Notes: a model not told the origin generated them from the letters alone. A DNA stretch of 64,000 bases from Parabacteroides sp. (GCA_017937385.1 JAGBDR010000025.1:62001-126000), one strand, 5' to 3'. Counted from the first letter of the stretch, positions 24,538 to 36,750 are shown. Numbers and translations are program-made.

Positions 24538-25569
24538 TTATTCTCCAAATTGCTTATTTAGTTTTTGATCTGAACGGATACGGTTGCCAAGAGCTTCCAT
24601 ATACAGCCGTTGCATTTTCGTGTAGTTGTATTCTTCTCCTTTCTTACTGTTAAAAAGTTCATAGGATTTGGCAGCCAAGTTATAGGCCTCTTGCAACTGA
24701 GTTTTCATCTCATTGTATAAAGCCAGATTGGATGCCGCTTTTGCCCGTTCCGCCCAACGGGAAGAATTTTCATACACATATTTCCACCGGGAGGCTGCTT
24801 CATCCCATTTGTCTGCCAAAGCATAGGCGGTCGCCTCTTTCCATCGCGCTCCCTCTCCTTTATAGAGCCAACGGTTTTCATTATCCCAGTGGGGGACAAA
24901 GTTTGGAGTCACTTTCGTGCCGATATACTGTCCGGCAACCTGTAAAGCTTTATCCGGTGATGGCAGATAACGTTTCAATTGTTCTATATTGTCGGCATTT
25001 TCGGACCAAAAAACGCTATCTTGCACGTAGACAGTCGCTAACGGTTTGTCACGTCCGGGAAGATAGCTCCGGATAACTCCCGTAATATCAACGTCGATCC
25101 TTCCGGCAACAAAGCCTTCCGATAAAGCGACGACATTCTTTTCCATCTGAAACAGCAAGCGGTCGAATGAAATGATGGCATCCGTCTCCGTTTCCCGGCA
25201 TAATTCATTGACTACTTCGGGCGTCAGCTTTTCATCCACTAAGTATTTTGTATCCTGACGGGTACCTCCCTGATAGAGAAGGACATCATTGAAAAAGGAA
25301 ACATCCACTATTGCTTTGCCTAAGGAGCGGCAGGCCTCATACAAGGCGCTATCCGCATGGGCGCGAACCGTATCTTGTACGTTTCCATATAAATAGTAGG
25401 CATAACCGACATCGTCGGGTTGGGTAACGGCATTATTGACAATCAAAACCTTGCCGACGTTTTTGGGAAACGTAATCTCGGCAGGGTTATACGTTTCTAT
25501 TCCGACATACTCAATGGTGCTGCATGCCGAAAACAGGCAGGCCATCAACAGATACAACGTTGTTTTCAT
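24538..25569 (-). CDS. DUF6340-type lipoprotein
   Basis: A 343-aa lipoprotein (lipobox FSAC, Cys16) that resembles the DUF6340 family of Bacteroidota. The N-terminal two thirds begin YNPAEITFPKNVGKVLIVNN and keep the pattern NDVLLYQGG. The C-terminal third (about 235-330) is helical and TPR-like (AYALADKWDEAASRWKYV). It should sit in the periplasm facing the outer or inner membrane. The function of the family is unknown. The upstream gap holds an AAATCATAAAT-type hairpin repeat. Confidence 0.8.
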   Translation of the reverse strand: MKTTLYLLMACLFSACSTIEYVGIETYNPAEITFPKNVGKVLIVNNAVTQPDDVGYAYYLYGNVQDTVRAHADSALYEACRSLGKAIVDVSFFNDVLLYQGGTRQDTKYLVDEKLTPEVVNELCRETETDAIISFDRLLFQMEKNVVALSEGFVAGRIDVDITGVIRSYLPGRDKPLATVYVQDSVFWSENADNIEQLKRYLPSPDKALQVAGQYIGTKVTPNFVPHWDNENRWLYKGEGARWKEATAYALADKWDEAASRWKYVYENSSRWAERAKAASNLALYNEMKTQLQEAYNLAAKSYELFNSKKGEEYNYTKMQRLYMEALGNRIRSDQKLNKQFGE

Positions 25570-25575
25570 TTTTCT

Positions 25576-25650
25576 ATTTATGATTTATAATTTGTGAATT
25601 ATGCTTCACAACTTGTGCTTCATAAGTCACAAATCATAAATCATAATTCT
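25576..25650. repeat. AT-rich palindromic intergenic repeat, copy 1
   Basis: Inverted runs of TTTATGATTTATAA and AAATCATAAATCATAA fill the gap between two minus-strand genes. The same words recur at three other gaps in the window (43898, 51741, 62650). Confidence 0.75.
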
Positions 25651-25652
25651 TA

Positions 25653-26504
25653 TCATGCCATATCACTTATCGCTTTGAAATAGCCGATAGATTCTGCAAT
25701 GCCGAGGAAAGGATCTTTCATATCCTTTTCAAACTCAAGGCTGCACATCCCGGTATAGTTCACTTCGCGCATCATGCGGATCAACGCGGGGAAATCAATC
25801 TTTCCGCGTCCGATCTCAATACCGCGTCCGGCTTTGGAAGAGTCCGTCACATCCTTGATGTGCATATCGAACACACGGGTATGATACTTCTTCAGGTCGG
25901 CAACCGGATCACAACCGTTACGCAGGTCATGGCCGACATCCAGACACATGCCGATACGCGGGTCCAGGTCTTTCGTATGTTCCCACACATCCGTAGCATC
26001 CGGATAGGTCTTGATATCGGGTCCATGCAAATGGATTGCATAATGGAAGTCATACTCTTTTACTTTCTTGTCCACATAGGGCAGGAGTTCGTAATTCGGT
26101 ACGCCGACAATCGTTTTCACGCCTACTCGTTTGGCATATTCAAAGCCTCGGTCGATTTCAGCTTCGCTCTTCATATAGATAGGGCCGACTGCATATCCGG
26201 TCACACCATAAGAAGCGCATTTGTCGTGGAAAGCCTTGATTTGCTCCTCATTGCTGTCCATCGGCAAGTGGAAATCCTTGATACAAAGATAGTGAATATC
26301 CAGACGCTGCAAAGTTTTTAACGTAGTTTCCAAGTCAAAATTCACAAACGTATATCCGGCCATACCCAAATGAAAGGGATTGATGGCCTTGGCAGCCTTG
26401 GGCTTCACGGGATCGGGCAATCCAGCCTTGGCTACGCTTGCCGTACCCAGCAAGATTGCTCCTGCCAGCCCTTTCTTAAAGAAAGATCTTCTTGAATTCT
26501 CCAT
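25653..26504 (-). CDS. Tat-exported sugar isomerase/epimerase-like TIM-barrel protein
   Basis: The reading frame is open from base 26576, but the ATG at 26504 gives MENSRRSFFKKGLAGA, a twin-arginine type signal, and is the likely start (283 aa). The mature protein is an AP-endonuclease-2-like TIM barrel (xylose isomerase-like): GYTFVNFD, then the metal-site region MCLDVGHDLRNG, MHIKDV and CSLEFEKDM. Such proteins isomerise or epimerise sugars, usually with a divalent metal. The substrate is not visible. A TATATTTG box (26549-26542) lies about 40 bases upstream. Confidence 0.85.
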   Translation of the reverse strand: MENSRRSFFKKGLAGAILLGTASVAKAGLPDPVKPKAAKAINPFHLGMAGYTFVNFDLETTLKTLQRLDIHYLCIKDFHLPMDSNEEQIKAFHDKCASYGVTGYAVGPIYMKSEAEIDRGFEYAKRVGVKTIVGVPNYELLPYVDKKVKEYDFHYAIHLHGPDIKTYPDATDVWEHTKDLDPRIGMCLDVGHDLRNGCDPVADLKKYHTRVFDMHIKDVTDSSKAGRGIEIGRGKIDFPALIRMMREVNYTGMCSLEFEKDMKDPFLGIAESIGYFKAISDMA

Positions 26505-26541
26505 GATATTAAATTGAATTATGTGATTATATATTTGATTG

Positions 26542-26549
26542 CAAATATA
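26542..26549 (-). promoter_or_regulatory. -7 box of the sugar isomerase-like gene
   Basis: TATATTTG on the minus strand, 37 bases before the ATG at 26504. This supports the shorter start. Confidence 0.55.
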
Positions 26550-26648
26550 GTTTTTTTTGGATGTGTACGAAAACATTCAACGCGAAAAAGGAGAAATGCA
26601 CTCTGCACTTCCCCTTTTTAACATGGTTTCACTTGCTGGACTCTGGTT

Positions 26649-29276
<2,628 letters not shown>

Positions 29277-29341
29277 ATTGTTTCGTTCTTTGTGTTTATC
29301 CTTATTCGAGTTCAAAGACTGTTCTTCTTTTAATCAATGTG

Positions 29342-29349
29342 CAAAGATA
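29342..29349 (-). promoter_or_regulatory. -7 box of valS
   Basis: TATCTTTG on the minus strand, 65 bases before the chosen valS start. Confidence 0.5.
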
Positions 29350-29459
29350 CATAAAAACGAAATTTTTTACGCAGGTGCATAAGAAAGTCTTGGTTTTCAT
29401 AGTGGAAATTTGCATAAAAAGCGTTCTGAAATATGACAAGCGGCACATTGCTGTATATC

Positions 29460-29816
29460 CAGGGCAACCGCATCAAAATGTCAATGAGCTGATAATCAAT
29501 ATTTGTCGATTTTGTATTAATAGGGATAAGTAGGGTGGATACAAGGGTGAGAAGCTTCAACAGTTTACAATATCCCCCCTTAAAAAGGCATGATTTTGTA
29601 TTTATCTGAATAATAGTTCGTTGTCAAAAATCATGTTTCTTAAAAAATATTACCCGCAAGGGAAAATTGAATTATATGGGGTAGAAAATCAATTTTTATG
29701 GGGTAGTAGTTTCGATTTGGACCAATGGCTTTTTGGGGAAAATGGACAATAAGGGAGAGGTGGTTGAAAACTACGTTTGTTACCTAAGCTAACGTTATTT
29801 TGATGCGGTTGCCCTG
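29460..29816. repeat. 20-bp inverted repeat pair around 317 bp
   Basis: CAGGGCAACCGCATCAAAAT at 29460-29479 and its exact reverse complement at 29797-29816. The two flanks show no target duplication that I can see. It may be a MITE-like remnant or the ends of a lost insertion. Confidence 0.75.
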
Positions 29817-29833
29817 ACACACAGGAATGAAAT

Positions 29834-29864
29834 TTTGATATTTCAGACAAAAAGCCTACCTTTG
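29834..29864 (+). promoter_or_regulatory. Promoter of the HU/SPOR gene, leaderless
   Basis: TTTG (29834-29837), 19 bases, TACCTTTG (29857-29864): an exact Bacteroides promoter. The ATG follows only four bases after the -7 box, so the transcript should start at or next to the start codon. Confidence 0.75.
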
Positions 29865-29868
29865 TTGT

Positions 29869-30897
29869 ATGCTTAGAATAGTAACACATATTGAACGCTT
29901 GCTTCTGGTGCATGATTGTGTGATTGTGCCGAAGTTCGGAGGTTTTGTCCTGCAGGTTGTTCCGGCTGTGCAGCAGGCGGAGGAACACATGTTCCGCCCT
30001 TTACGGAAAGAGATCGGATTCAATAGGACACTCCAGCACAATGACGGGCTTTTGCCTGAATCATATATGCAGATGTATGCCGTGGATTATCGTCAGGCGC
30101 AACTGATGCTGGAGGAAGATGTGGAAGATATAAAAAGCACTTTGCAGCAGTACGGGAAGTTGTCGTTGGGCGTGCTGGGCTCGTTTTGTGTAGGCGAAGA
30201 GGGGCAGATGATTTTCCATCCGGGCGAGACGGATTTGTTCAGTGCCGTTTCTTATGGGTTGCCCGTTTTCCATTTTCCGGCTTTGGCCCCGTTGCAGATG
30301 GAGCGGGAAGAGGAACTGCTTCTTGTATCCAAAAAGGAAAAGAAAGATACGCTCTATATTCCGGTCAGCCGCAGGTTGATCCGCGTAGCGATGGTTTCGG
30401 CTGCCGCAGTCGCCTTGTTTCTGCTGGTTTCCACACCTGTGGAAGATGTGAACCAGGAGGCATATACAGCCAGTTTTGTTCCGGCTGGAGTGGTTGCCCA
30501 AAAGTTGGTTCTCTCTGAACCGTTTTTGCCGGACAGTCTTGTGGCGGAAACGGAGAAGAAGCAAGAGTTTTCGGAAGAGATGATCGCGCGTGAAATGAAA
30601 GAAGTTGCGCCTGTCCCTGTGCAAGCCAAGAAAGTGGTTGCTTCGAAACCGGTGGCTGTGCAGCCTAAAAAAATGTATCATATCGTAATTGCCAGTTTTC
30701 CTACGGAGTCGCAGGCAGACGAGTTCATTGCCGGTGTAGACCGTAATGCGTGCAAGCATGTCAGCAAAGTGGTCCGCGACGGGAAATATCGTATCTATGC
30801 GGATAAGTTTGACAATCGGGAAGCGGCGGAATCTTATATGGCAACGCTTCGTGCAAATCCGAAATATAAGGATGCGTGGTTGTTTATCAGCCGTTGA
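29869..30897 (+). CDS. HU-CCDC81/SPOR-domain cell-envelope protein
   Basis: A 342-aa protein with the two bacterial HU-CCDC81-like domains at the N-terminus (MLRIVTHIERLLLVHDCVIV, FGGFVLQVV to about residue 110), a membrane helix at about 170-187 (RVAMVSAAAVALFLLV), a linker rich in Lys/Val/Pro, and a C-terminal SPOR domain (YHIVIASFPTESQADEFI to the end). SPOR domains bind denuded peptidoglycan at the division site, so this is probably a division or envelope protein with a cytosolic HU-like part. The start matches the conserved beginning of the family. It is expected to be translated from a leaderless mRNA. Confidence 0.88.
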   Translation: MLRIVTHIERLLLVHDCVIVPKFGGFVLQVVPAVQQAEEHMFRPLRKEIGFNRTLQHNDGLLPESYMQMYAVDYRQAQLMLEEDVEDIKSTLQQYGKLSLGVLGSFCVGEEGQMIFHPGETDLFSAVSYGLPVFHFPALAPLQMEREEELLLVSKKEKKDTLYIPVSRRLIRVAMVSAAAVALFLLVSTPVEDVNQEAYTASFVPAGVVAQKLVLSEPFLPDSLVAETEKKQEFSEEMIAREMKEVAPVPVQAKKVVASKPVAVQPKKMYHIVIASFPTESQADEFIAGVDRNACKHVSKVVRDGKYRIYADKFDNREAAESYMATLRANPKYKDAWLFISR

Positions 30898-31100
30898 TTT
30901 GTATGATACCTTAATCTATACAACATCTCAGTAAGACTTTTACAACACCGTGTGTAAATAACTAAACTCTATTGTAAGGTAGCTTCGGCATCGAAGGTGC
31001 ACGGCATACCTTATATCACATTCTTGGCTTCATCTTTCTTGGTAAGAAATCTTACAAATGGTCACAAGAGAGAAAATCAACTAAACTTCTTGAAAAAAAT
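30898..31100. other. Gap upstream of the invertible promoter, possible gene remnant
   Basis: About 200 bases. Two plus frames are open for 35-50 codons across it without a start codon, which could be the end of a decayed gene, but no family is recognised. Confidence 0.35.
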
Positions 31101-31335
31101 ACCATAGTCCTAACAGAACTTATTCGTTAGTTTCTTTTTAAGTATGTATACATTTTGATAGCAAGAACAGGCAGAAGTGTTTCATTGTGAAAATAAATTT
31201 ACTTTTTTATTATTAAATACGTCATTGGGTATTATAGATGGTTTTTAAATATTTATAATCTAAAAATATTGTATAATTTAAAATTATATATATATTTGCA
31301 TCGCAAAATGAAAATAGTTCTGTTAGAACTATGGT
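31101..31335. promoter_or_regulatory. Putative invertible promoter segment of the first susC/susD operon
   Basis: Inverted repeats of 20 bases, 31101-31120 and 31316-31335, match at 19 of 20 positions. Both contain AGTTCTGTTA followed by GGACT or GAACT, which fits AGTYYYN4GDACT, the consensus I recall for the Bacteroides fragilis tyrosine invertase Tsr0667 that switches SusC/SusD genes. Between them lies a promoter, ATTG (31268-31271), 19 bases, TATATTTG (31291-31298), now pointing at susC, so this sequence shows the ON orientation. Inversion would turn the promoter away. Confidence 0.8.
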
Positions 31336-31436
31336 GAAATCAAATGTGGATATAGTCTATGTCGAATTTTGTAATTATTTGATTGATATATGTTCACCCA
31401 TATAGTTAACTAGTTTTATTAATTAAAAGTAATGCT

Positions 31437-34400
31437 ATGCTAAAAAAAATGCAAACCGTTGGAGTTTTGTTGCTTTCGTTAGCTTTTTTTGGTGAAGCAC
31501 AGCTTCATGCTTCGGAAGTGAAAGCGGCGACAACTATTACTCAACAGACAGAAAAACTCACAGGTACTATTGAAGATGAGTTTGGTCCTGTGGTCGGAGC
31601 TTCTGTAGTCGTAAAAGGGACAACAAATGGAACTGTCACGGACATGAATGGTAATTTTGAATTAACCCATGTCAAAAAAGGGAACGTGATTCAAATCTCT
31701 TTTATCGGTTATGTTACCCAGGAGGTAGAATACACAGGGCAAAGTTCGATTAAAATCGTACTTAAAGAAGACACACAAACGCTTGATGAAGTAGTTGTTG
31801 TCGGTTTCGGAACACAGAAAAAGCTCAACCTGACCGGATCTGTCAGCATGGTTGATGCGGAAGTAATCGAATCTCGTCCGGTCCAGAATGTATCACAGGC
31901 TTTGCAGGGTGTGGTTCCCGGTTTGAACTTCTCTGTGAACTCAGGTGGTGGTACACTGGATAATGAAATGAGTTTCAATATCCGTGGAGCCGGTACGATC
32001 GGTGACGGTTCGGGTTCGAAGCCCTTGGTATTGATTGATGGTATCGAAGGAAATATGAATACGGTCAATCCGAATGATATCGAATCGATTTCGGTTTTGA
32101 AGGATGCTGCCGCTTCTTCTATTTATGGAGCGCGTGCTTCTTTCGGCGTGATCTTAATCAAAACAAAAGGAGGACAGGCCGGTAAGACCAGTGTAAGTTA
32201 TTCTGGTAACGTCCGTTTCACAGACGCTTTGCAGATACCGGAAATGATGGATTCCTATCAATTTGCGCAATATTTCAATGCCGCCGCTGCCAATGCCGGT
32301 CAAAGTCCGGTTTTTAGTGCAGAAATGATGCAACGTATCCAGGATTATCAGGCCGGTAAAATAAGTACAGTGTCGACTCCTAATGCCCAGAATAAGTGGA
32401 ATGCCTACTCGGGGTCCAACGCCAATACCAACTGGTTCAAGGAGGTATACCGCAATTGGGCACCGTCTCATGAACACAACCTGAGTGTTAGCGGAGGTAC
32501 GGAAAAACTGACTTACCGTGTCAGTGGCAGTTTCTTGAATCAGAACGGTTTGATACGCCACGGGGAGGATAATTTCCAACGCTATACATTGGATGCCAAG
32601 ATATCGGCCCAATTGGCAGACTGGGTCACTTTGAATTATAATAGCAAATGGACACGTGAGGATTATGACCGCCCGACTTATATGACCGGACTGTTCTTCC
32701 ATAACATCGCCCGCCGCTGGCCGACCTGTCCGGTGTATGATGACAATGGCCATTTGTTTGATGGTATGGAATTGATCCAGATGGAAAATGGAGGTGTACA
32801 AACACAAGAGAAGAATTATTATACGCAACAGCTTGGTTTGAGATTTGAACCGATCAAGGATTGGACGATCAATATTGATGGCAATATGCGTACGCATACC
32901 AATAATCAGCATTGGGCTGTGTTGCCGGTTTATGCATACGATGCCAACAATGAACCCTACGCTGTAAGTTGGGATGGCGGTGCTTCTTATTCACCGGGAG
33001 CCAGCCGTATTTCTGAATACCGGTATACGGAAGATTATTTCACAACTAACATTTATACGGACTATCAGAAAACCATCAACGATCACTTCTTTAAAGTGAT
33101 GGTCGGATTCAATGCCGAATTGACAAAATATGATAGTTTCTCTGGACAAGGTGATAAAATCATCTCTTCTGAAGTTCCGACGATCAATCAGACTACATCC
33201 GAACAAAAAGTAGGTGGAGGCAAGGCTGAAAACTCGGTTGCCGGTTTCTTCGGACGTATCAACTACAACTACAAAGACCGTTACATGGTCGAGTTGAACG
33301 GGCGTTATGACGGTTCTTCCCGCTTTATCGGCGACCAGCGTTGGGGATTCTTCCCGTCTGTATCTGCCGGTTGGAATATTGCCCGTGAGGAGTTTTTCGG
33401 TAATTGGACTGACCTTTTCAGCACGTTGAAGGTCAGAGGCTCTTGGGGACAGTTAGGTAACACAGACACCAATGATGCTTGGTATCCGTTCTACCAGACC
33501 ATGCCTGTCGGGACTGCCAACGGTCGTTGGTTGGTGAATGGGGTAAGACCGAATACTGCAGGATTACCATCCATTGTAAGTTCTTTGAAAACTTGGGAAA
33601 CGATCGAATCATGGGATGTCGGTTTGGATTGGGCATTGCTTAATAACCGCTTGACCGGATCTCTTGACTATTTTACACGTTACACGTATGATATGATCGG
33701 GCCGGCTCCTGAATTGCCGAGTGCTTTGGGTGCAACTCCTCCGAAAATCAACAATTCCGATATGAAATCGTACGGTTTCGAATTGGAATTGTCATGGAGA
33801 GACCGCATAGGCGAGGTTAGTTATGGCGCCAAGTTCGTTTTGTCTGACGCAAAACAGAAAATCACTCGATACCCGAATGATTCAAGATCTTTGGATATCG
33901 CCCATTACAGTGGTAAAATGCTGAATGAAATTTGGGGATACACGACTGTTGGTATCGCACAGACACAGGAACAGATGGATGCTCATTTGGCAAACAATAA
34001 ACCGAGTTGGGGATCCAGTTGGAGCCCGGGCGATGTGATGTATAAAGATTTGAATGGTGACGGCGTTGTCAATACAGGTGCCAATACGGTAGATGATCCG
34101 GGTGACCGTTCGGTAATAGGTAACAGTACACCGCGTTACAATTTCGGTTTGACTTTGGATGCTGCTTGGAATGGTTTTGACTTCTCTGTATTCTTCCAGG
34201 GAATCGGTAAACGTGACTATTGGTTGAGTGGCCCGTATTTCTGGGGAGCAAGTGGCGGTATGTGGCAGTCTGCCGGTTTCAAACAGCACTGGGATTTCTG
34301 GCGTGGAGAAAACGACCCGTTGGGGGCTAACCTGAATGCCTATTATCCGCGTGCCAGCTTTGATGGTAGCAAGAACCAATATGTTCAAAGCGGATACTTG

Positions 34401-34637
34401 CAGAATGCAGCTTATATCCGTATGAAGAACATACAGTTAGGTTATACATTGCCTCAGCAGTGGACTTCTAAGGCTGGTATGTCTTCTGTCAGATTGTATA
34501 TATCCGGAGATAACTTGTTGACTTTTTCCGATATTACTGGCGTGTTCGACCCTGAAACATTAGGCGGCGATTGGGGAGACGGTAAACTGTACCCGTTGTG
34601 CAAAACGATTTCTGTAGGTTTGAATGTTAATTTCTAA
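31437..34637 (+). CDS. SusC/RagA-family TonB-dependent outer-membrane transporter
   Basis: A 1066-aa SusC-like protein: signal peptide (to about residue 26), carboxypeptidase-regulatory-like domain (about 43-118, EDEFGPVVGASVVVKGTTNG), TonB box/plug start DEVVVVGFGTQ, plug domain (about 125-235) and a 22-strand barrel ending in the typical aromatic terminus VGLNVNF. It imports a nutrient, usually a glycan fragment or peptide, with TonB energy together with the SusD lipoprotein encoded next. There is no STN domain, so it probably does not signal to an anti-sigma factor. The leader holds one site of the invertible promoter. No glycoside hydrolase is near, so the substrate is not evident. Confidence 0.97.
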   Translation: MLKKMQTVGVLLLSLAFFGEAQLHASEVKAATTITQQTEKLTGTIEDEFGPVVGASVVVKGTTNGTVTDMNGNFELTHVKKGNVIQISFIGYVTQEVEYTGQSSIKIVLKEDTQTLDEVVVVGFGTQKKLNLTGSVSMVDAEVIESRPVQNVSQALQGVVPGLNFSVNSGGGTLDNEMSFNIRGAGTIGDGSGSKPLVLIDGIEGNMNTVNPNDIESISVLKDAAASSIYGARASFGVILIKTKGGQAGKTSVSYSGNVRFTDALQIPEMMDSYQFAQYFNAAAANAGQSPVFSAEMMQRIQDYQAGKISTVSTPNAQNKWNAYSGSNANTNWFKEVYRNWAPSHEHNLSVSGGTEKLTYRVSGSFLNQNGLIRHGEDNFQRYTLDAKISAQLADWVTLNYNSKWTREDYDRPTYMTGLFFHNIARRWPTCPVYDDNGHLFDGMELIQMENGGVQTQEKNYYTQQLGLRFEPIKDWTINIDGNMRTHTNNQHWAVLPVYAYDANNEPYAVSWDGGASYSPGASRISEYRYTEDYFTTNIYTDYQKTINDHFFKVMVGFNAELTKYDSFSGQGDKIISSEVPTINQTTSEQKVGGGKAENSVAGFFGRINYNYKDRYMVELNGRYDGSSRFIGDQRWGFFPSVSAGWNIAREEFFGNWTDLFSTLKVRGSWGQLGNTDTNDAWYPFYQTMPVGTANGRWLVNGVRPNTAGLPSIVSSLKTWETIESWDVGLDWALLNNRLTGSLDYFTRYTYDMIGPAPELPSALGATPPKINNSDMKSYGFELELSWRDRIGEVSYGAKFVLSDAKQKITRYPNDSRSLDIAHYSGKMLNEIWGYTTVGIAQTQEQMDAHLANNKPSWGSSWSPGDVMYKDLNGDGVVNTGANTVDDPGDRSVIGNSTPRYNFGLTLDAAWNGFDFSVFFQGIGKRDYWLSGPYFWGASGGMWQSAGFKQHWDFWRGENDPLGANLNAYYPRASFDGSKNQYVQSGYLQNAAYIRMKNIQLGYTLPQQWTSKAGMSSVRLYISGDNLLTFSDITGVFDPETLGGDWGDGKLYPLCKTISVGLNVNF

Positions 34638-34650
34638 AAAAATGAGGATT

Positions 34651-36675
34651 ATGAAACTGAGTTTTAAAAATATCTATCTTTTTCCCATTGCGGCAGCATT
34701 CGGTTTGCTGACATCGTCATGTAACGATTTCTTGGACCGAGAACCGGTCTCAAGCATTACGCCTGCGCAATATTTCAATTCCGCCGAAGAATTGGGAGCC
34801 TATGCCATCAATTATTATACTTCGCTTATTGCAACCAATGATGCGGCGTATAATGCAGGTCCTTTAAATGTGGATGGTGATACCGATAATATGGTTGTTG
34901 GTGAAGCCAATACGACTTATTTTGCTGCCGACCGTTGGTTGGTACCTTCTTCCGGTGGTCCTGATTTTTCCTTGATCCGTGCCATGAACTATTTTTTGGA
35001 ACAAGTATTACCTAAAAAGGAAGCGGGTACGATCTCTGGTGCAGCGGAAGATATAAACCATTACATTGGCGAGATTTATTTCTTGCGTGCTGCAGCATAT
35101 TTCGACCGTCTGTGTACGTATGGGGACTTCCCGATCATAACCACTGTACCGAATGACAATACGGAAGAATTAGTGGAACTGAGTAAACGTGCCCCTCGCA
35201 ACGAGGTCGCCCGTTTTATTCTGGAAGATTTGGACAAAGCCATTTCCCTGCTGAAACCGGGTACGGCATTTAATAAAGTGCGTATCGGAAAAGAGATGGC
35301 GCTTTTGATGAAGTCAAGAGTGGCATTGTATGAAGCAACATTTGAAAAATACCACAAAGGTACACCGCGTGTGCCGGGTGAAGACGGATGGCCGGGTGCT
35401 AAGATGGCATACAATGCAGGTAAGACATTCAACATTGACGGAGAAATTGATTTCTTTTTAACCCAGGCAATGAGTGCGGCAAAAGAAGTAGCCGACAGTC
35501 ATGACCTGGCACAAAATACGAAAGTCTTGAATCCGGCAATCAACCAAAAGTTTGGTTGGAACCCCTATTTCGAAATGTTTGCCATGCCTGATCCGAGTAC
35601 TTTGGATGAAGTGTTGATGTGGCGTCAGTTTGATGCTGACTTAAGTATTACGCACGGTTTCATGGCTTATATCATGGAAGGGGGTAACAACGGTATGACT
35701 AAAAGTTATGTAGATGCCTTCCTGATGGAAAACGGTCTGCCTATTTATGCCGCCAATTCCGGATATAAAGGTGACGTGACGATTGACCAGCAAAAAGAAG
35801 GACGTGACGGTCGTTTGCAATTGTTCTTATTCGGTGAATCAACCGTTCTATGCAATGAAGACTCTTTGGAGTATTTCGATGCACCGACTGTTGTATATCT
35901 GACAGAACATCGCGATCGTACCGGTTTCCGCCAGCGTAAACATTATTGCTATGATTTCGCACAAATCCGTGATGGCGTACGGGGTACCAATGGTATCGTG
36001 GTTGCCCGTGCAGCAGAAGCCTATTTGAACTATCTGGAAGCTTCTTATTTGAAAAATGGATCCATCGATGGAACCGCGGCTTCTTATTGGCGGAAATTGC
36101 GTGAACGTGCCGGTGTAGATCCTGACTTCAGCAAGACGATTGCGGCTACGGACCTTTCGAAAGAACCGGATTGGGCTGTTTATTCAGGTTCAGGAAAAGT
36201 AGATCCGACGATGTATAACATCCGTCGTGAACGGCGTTGTGAGTTTATTGGCGAAGGTAAGAGATGGAGTGACTTGATCCGTTGGAGATCATTCGATGCC
36301 TTGTTCCCTGAAAACATGGGTAAATACATTCCCGAGGGTGTAAACTTCTGGACGGAAATGTATAAGAATGAAGCTTACCTGAAGGTTGACGAAGCAGGTA
36401 ATGTGACCAGTGAGTCTGCCTTGATCGAACAGGCGGAAGGCAAGGGAGATGCCAACATCTCAAGCCGGAAGGATAGCAAATATATTCGTCCCTATCGTGT
36501 GATTAAAGAGAACAATGAGGTCTGGGATGGATATCAATGGAGAAAAGCTTATTATTTGTCTCCCTATTCTGTCCTTGAACTGACATTAGCCTCTCCTGAT
36601 TCAAAATTGGAAACGTCCAATTTGTATCAGAATCCTTACTGGCCGACAACAGCAAGTTCACCGGCATTGGAATAA
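34651..36675 (+). CDS. SusD/RagB-family outer-membrane lipoprotein
   Basis: About 675 aa. The frame is open from 34624, overlapping susC, but the ATG at 34651 gives a proper lipoprotein signal MKLSFKNIYLFPIAAAFGLL ending in the lipobox TSSC; 34642 is an alternative. The protein has the SusD start NDFLDREPVSSITPAQYF, helical TPR-like segments (EIYFLRAAAYFDRLC, ALLMKSRVALYEATF) and the C-terminal RRERRCEFIGEGKRWSDLIRW stretch. It caps the SusC barrel and binds the nutrient outside the cell. It forms the second gene of a two-gene operon and is followed by a clear terminator. Confidence 0.96.
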   Translation: MKLSFKNIYLFPIAAAFGLLTSSCNDFLDREPVSSITPAQYFNSAEELGAYAINYYTSLIATNDAAYNAGPLNVDGDTDNMVVGEANTTYFAADRWLVPSSGGPDFSLIRAMNYFLEQVLPKKEAGTISGAAEDINHYIGEIYFLRAAAYFDRLCTYGDFPIITTVPNDNTEELVELSKRAPRNEVARFILEDLDKAISLLKPGTAFNKVRIGKEMALLMKSRVALYEATFEKYHKGTPRVPGEDGWPGAKMAYNAGKTFNIDGEIDFFLTQAMSAAKEVADSHDLAQNTKVLNPAINQKFGWNPYFEMFAMPDPSTLDEVLMWRQFDADLSITHGFMAYIMEGGNNGMTKSYVDAFLMENGLPIYAANSGYKGDVTIDQQKEGRDGRLQLFLFGESTVLCNEDSLEYFDAPTVVYLTEHRDRTGFRQRKHYCYDFAQIRDGVRGTNGIVVARAAEAYLNYLEASYLKNGSIDGTAASYWRKLRERAGVDPDFSKTIAATDLSKEPDWAVYSGSGKVDPTMYNIRRERRCEFIGEGKRWSDLIRWRSFDALFPENMGKYIPEGVNFWTEMYKNEAYLKVDEAGNVTSESALIEQAEGKGDANISSRKDSKYIRPYRVIKENNEVWDGYQWRKAYYLSPYSVLELTLASPDSKLETSNLYQNPYWPTTASSPALE

Positions 36676-36710
36676 TATTCTAACCTAAACAAATAAAGTA
36701 GGTATCATGT

Positions 36711-36750
36711 GCCCTGTAAGGATTTTAGAGAATTCTTACAGGGCTTTTTT
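36711..36750 (+). terminator. Terminator of the first susC/susD operon
   Basis: GCCCTGTAAG (36711-36720) pairs perfectly with CTTACAGGGC (36735-36744) and is followed by six T. It overlaps the last bases of the convergent small gene by two bases. Confidence 0.92.

Larger units (their letters stand above)
29277..29856. other. Gap between valS and the HU/SPOR gene
   Basis: 580 bases without a convincing gene. It contains the valS promoter box (29349-29342) and a perfect 20-bp inverted repeat (29460-29479 with 29797-29816) that encloses 317 bases of AT-rich sequence. A 76-codon minus frame across one arm has no recognisable product. Confidence 0.6.

Noticed and set aside
29330..29560. 76-codon minus-strand frame upstream of valS
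   Set aside because: It runs over the valS promoter and one arm of the 20-bp inverted repeat, has no recognisable domain and no promoter of its own.
31331..31411. 26-codon upstream frame in the leader of the first susC
   Set aside because: It starts in the invertible-site repeat and could be a leader peptide, but nothing in its sequence supports that.
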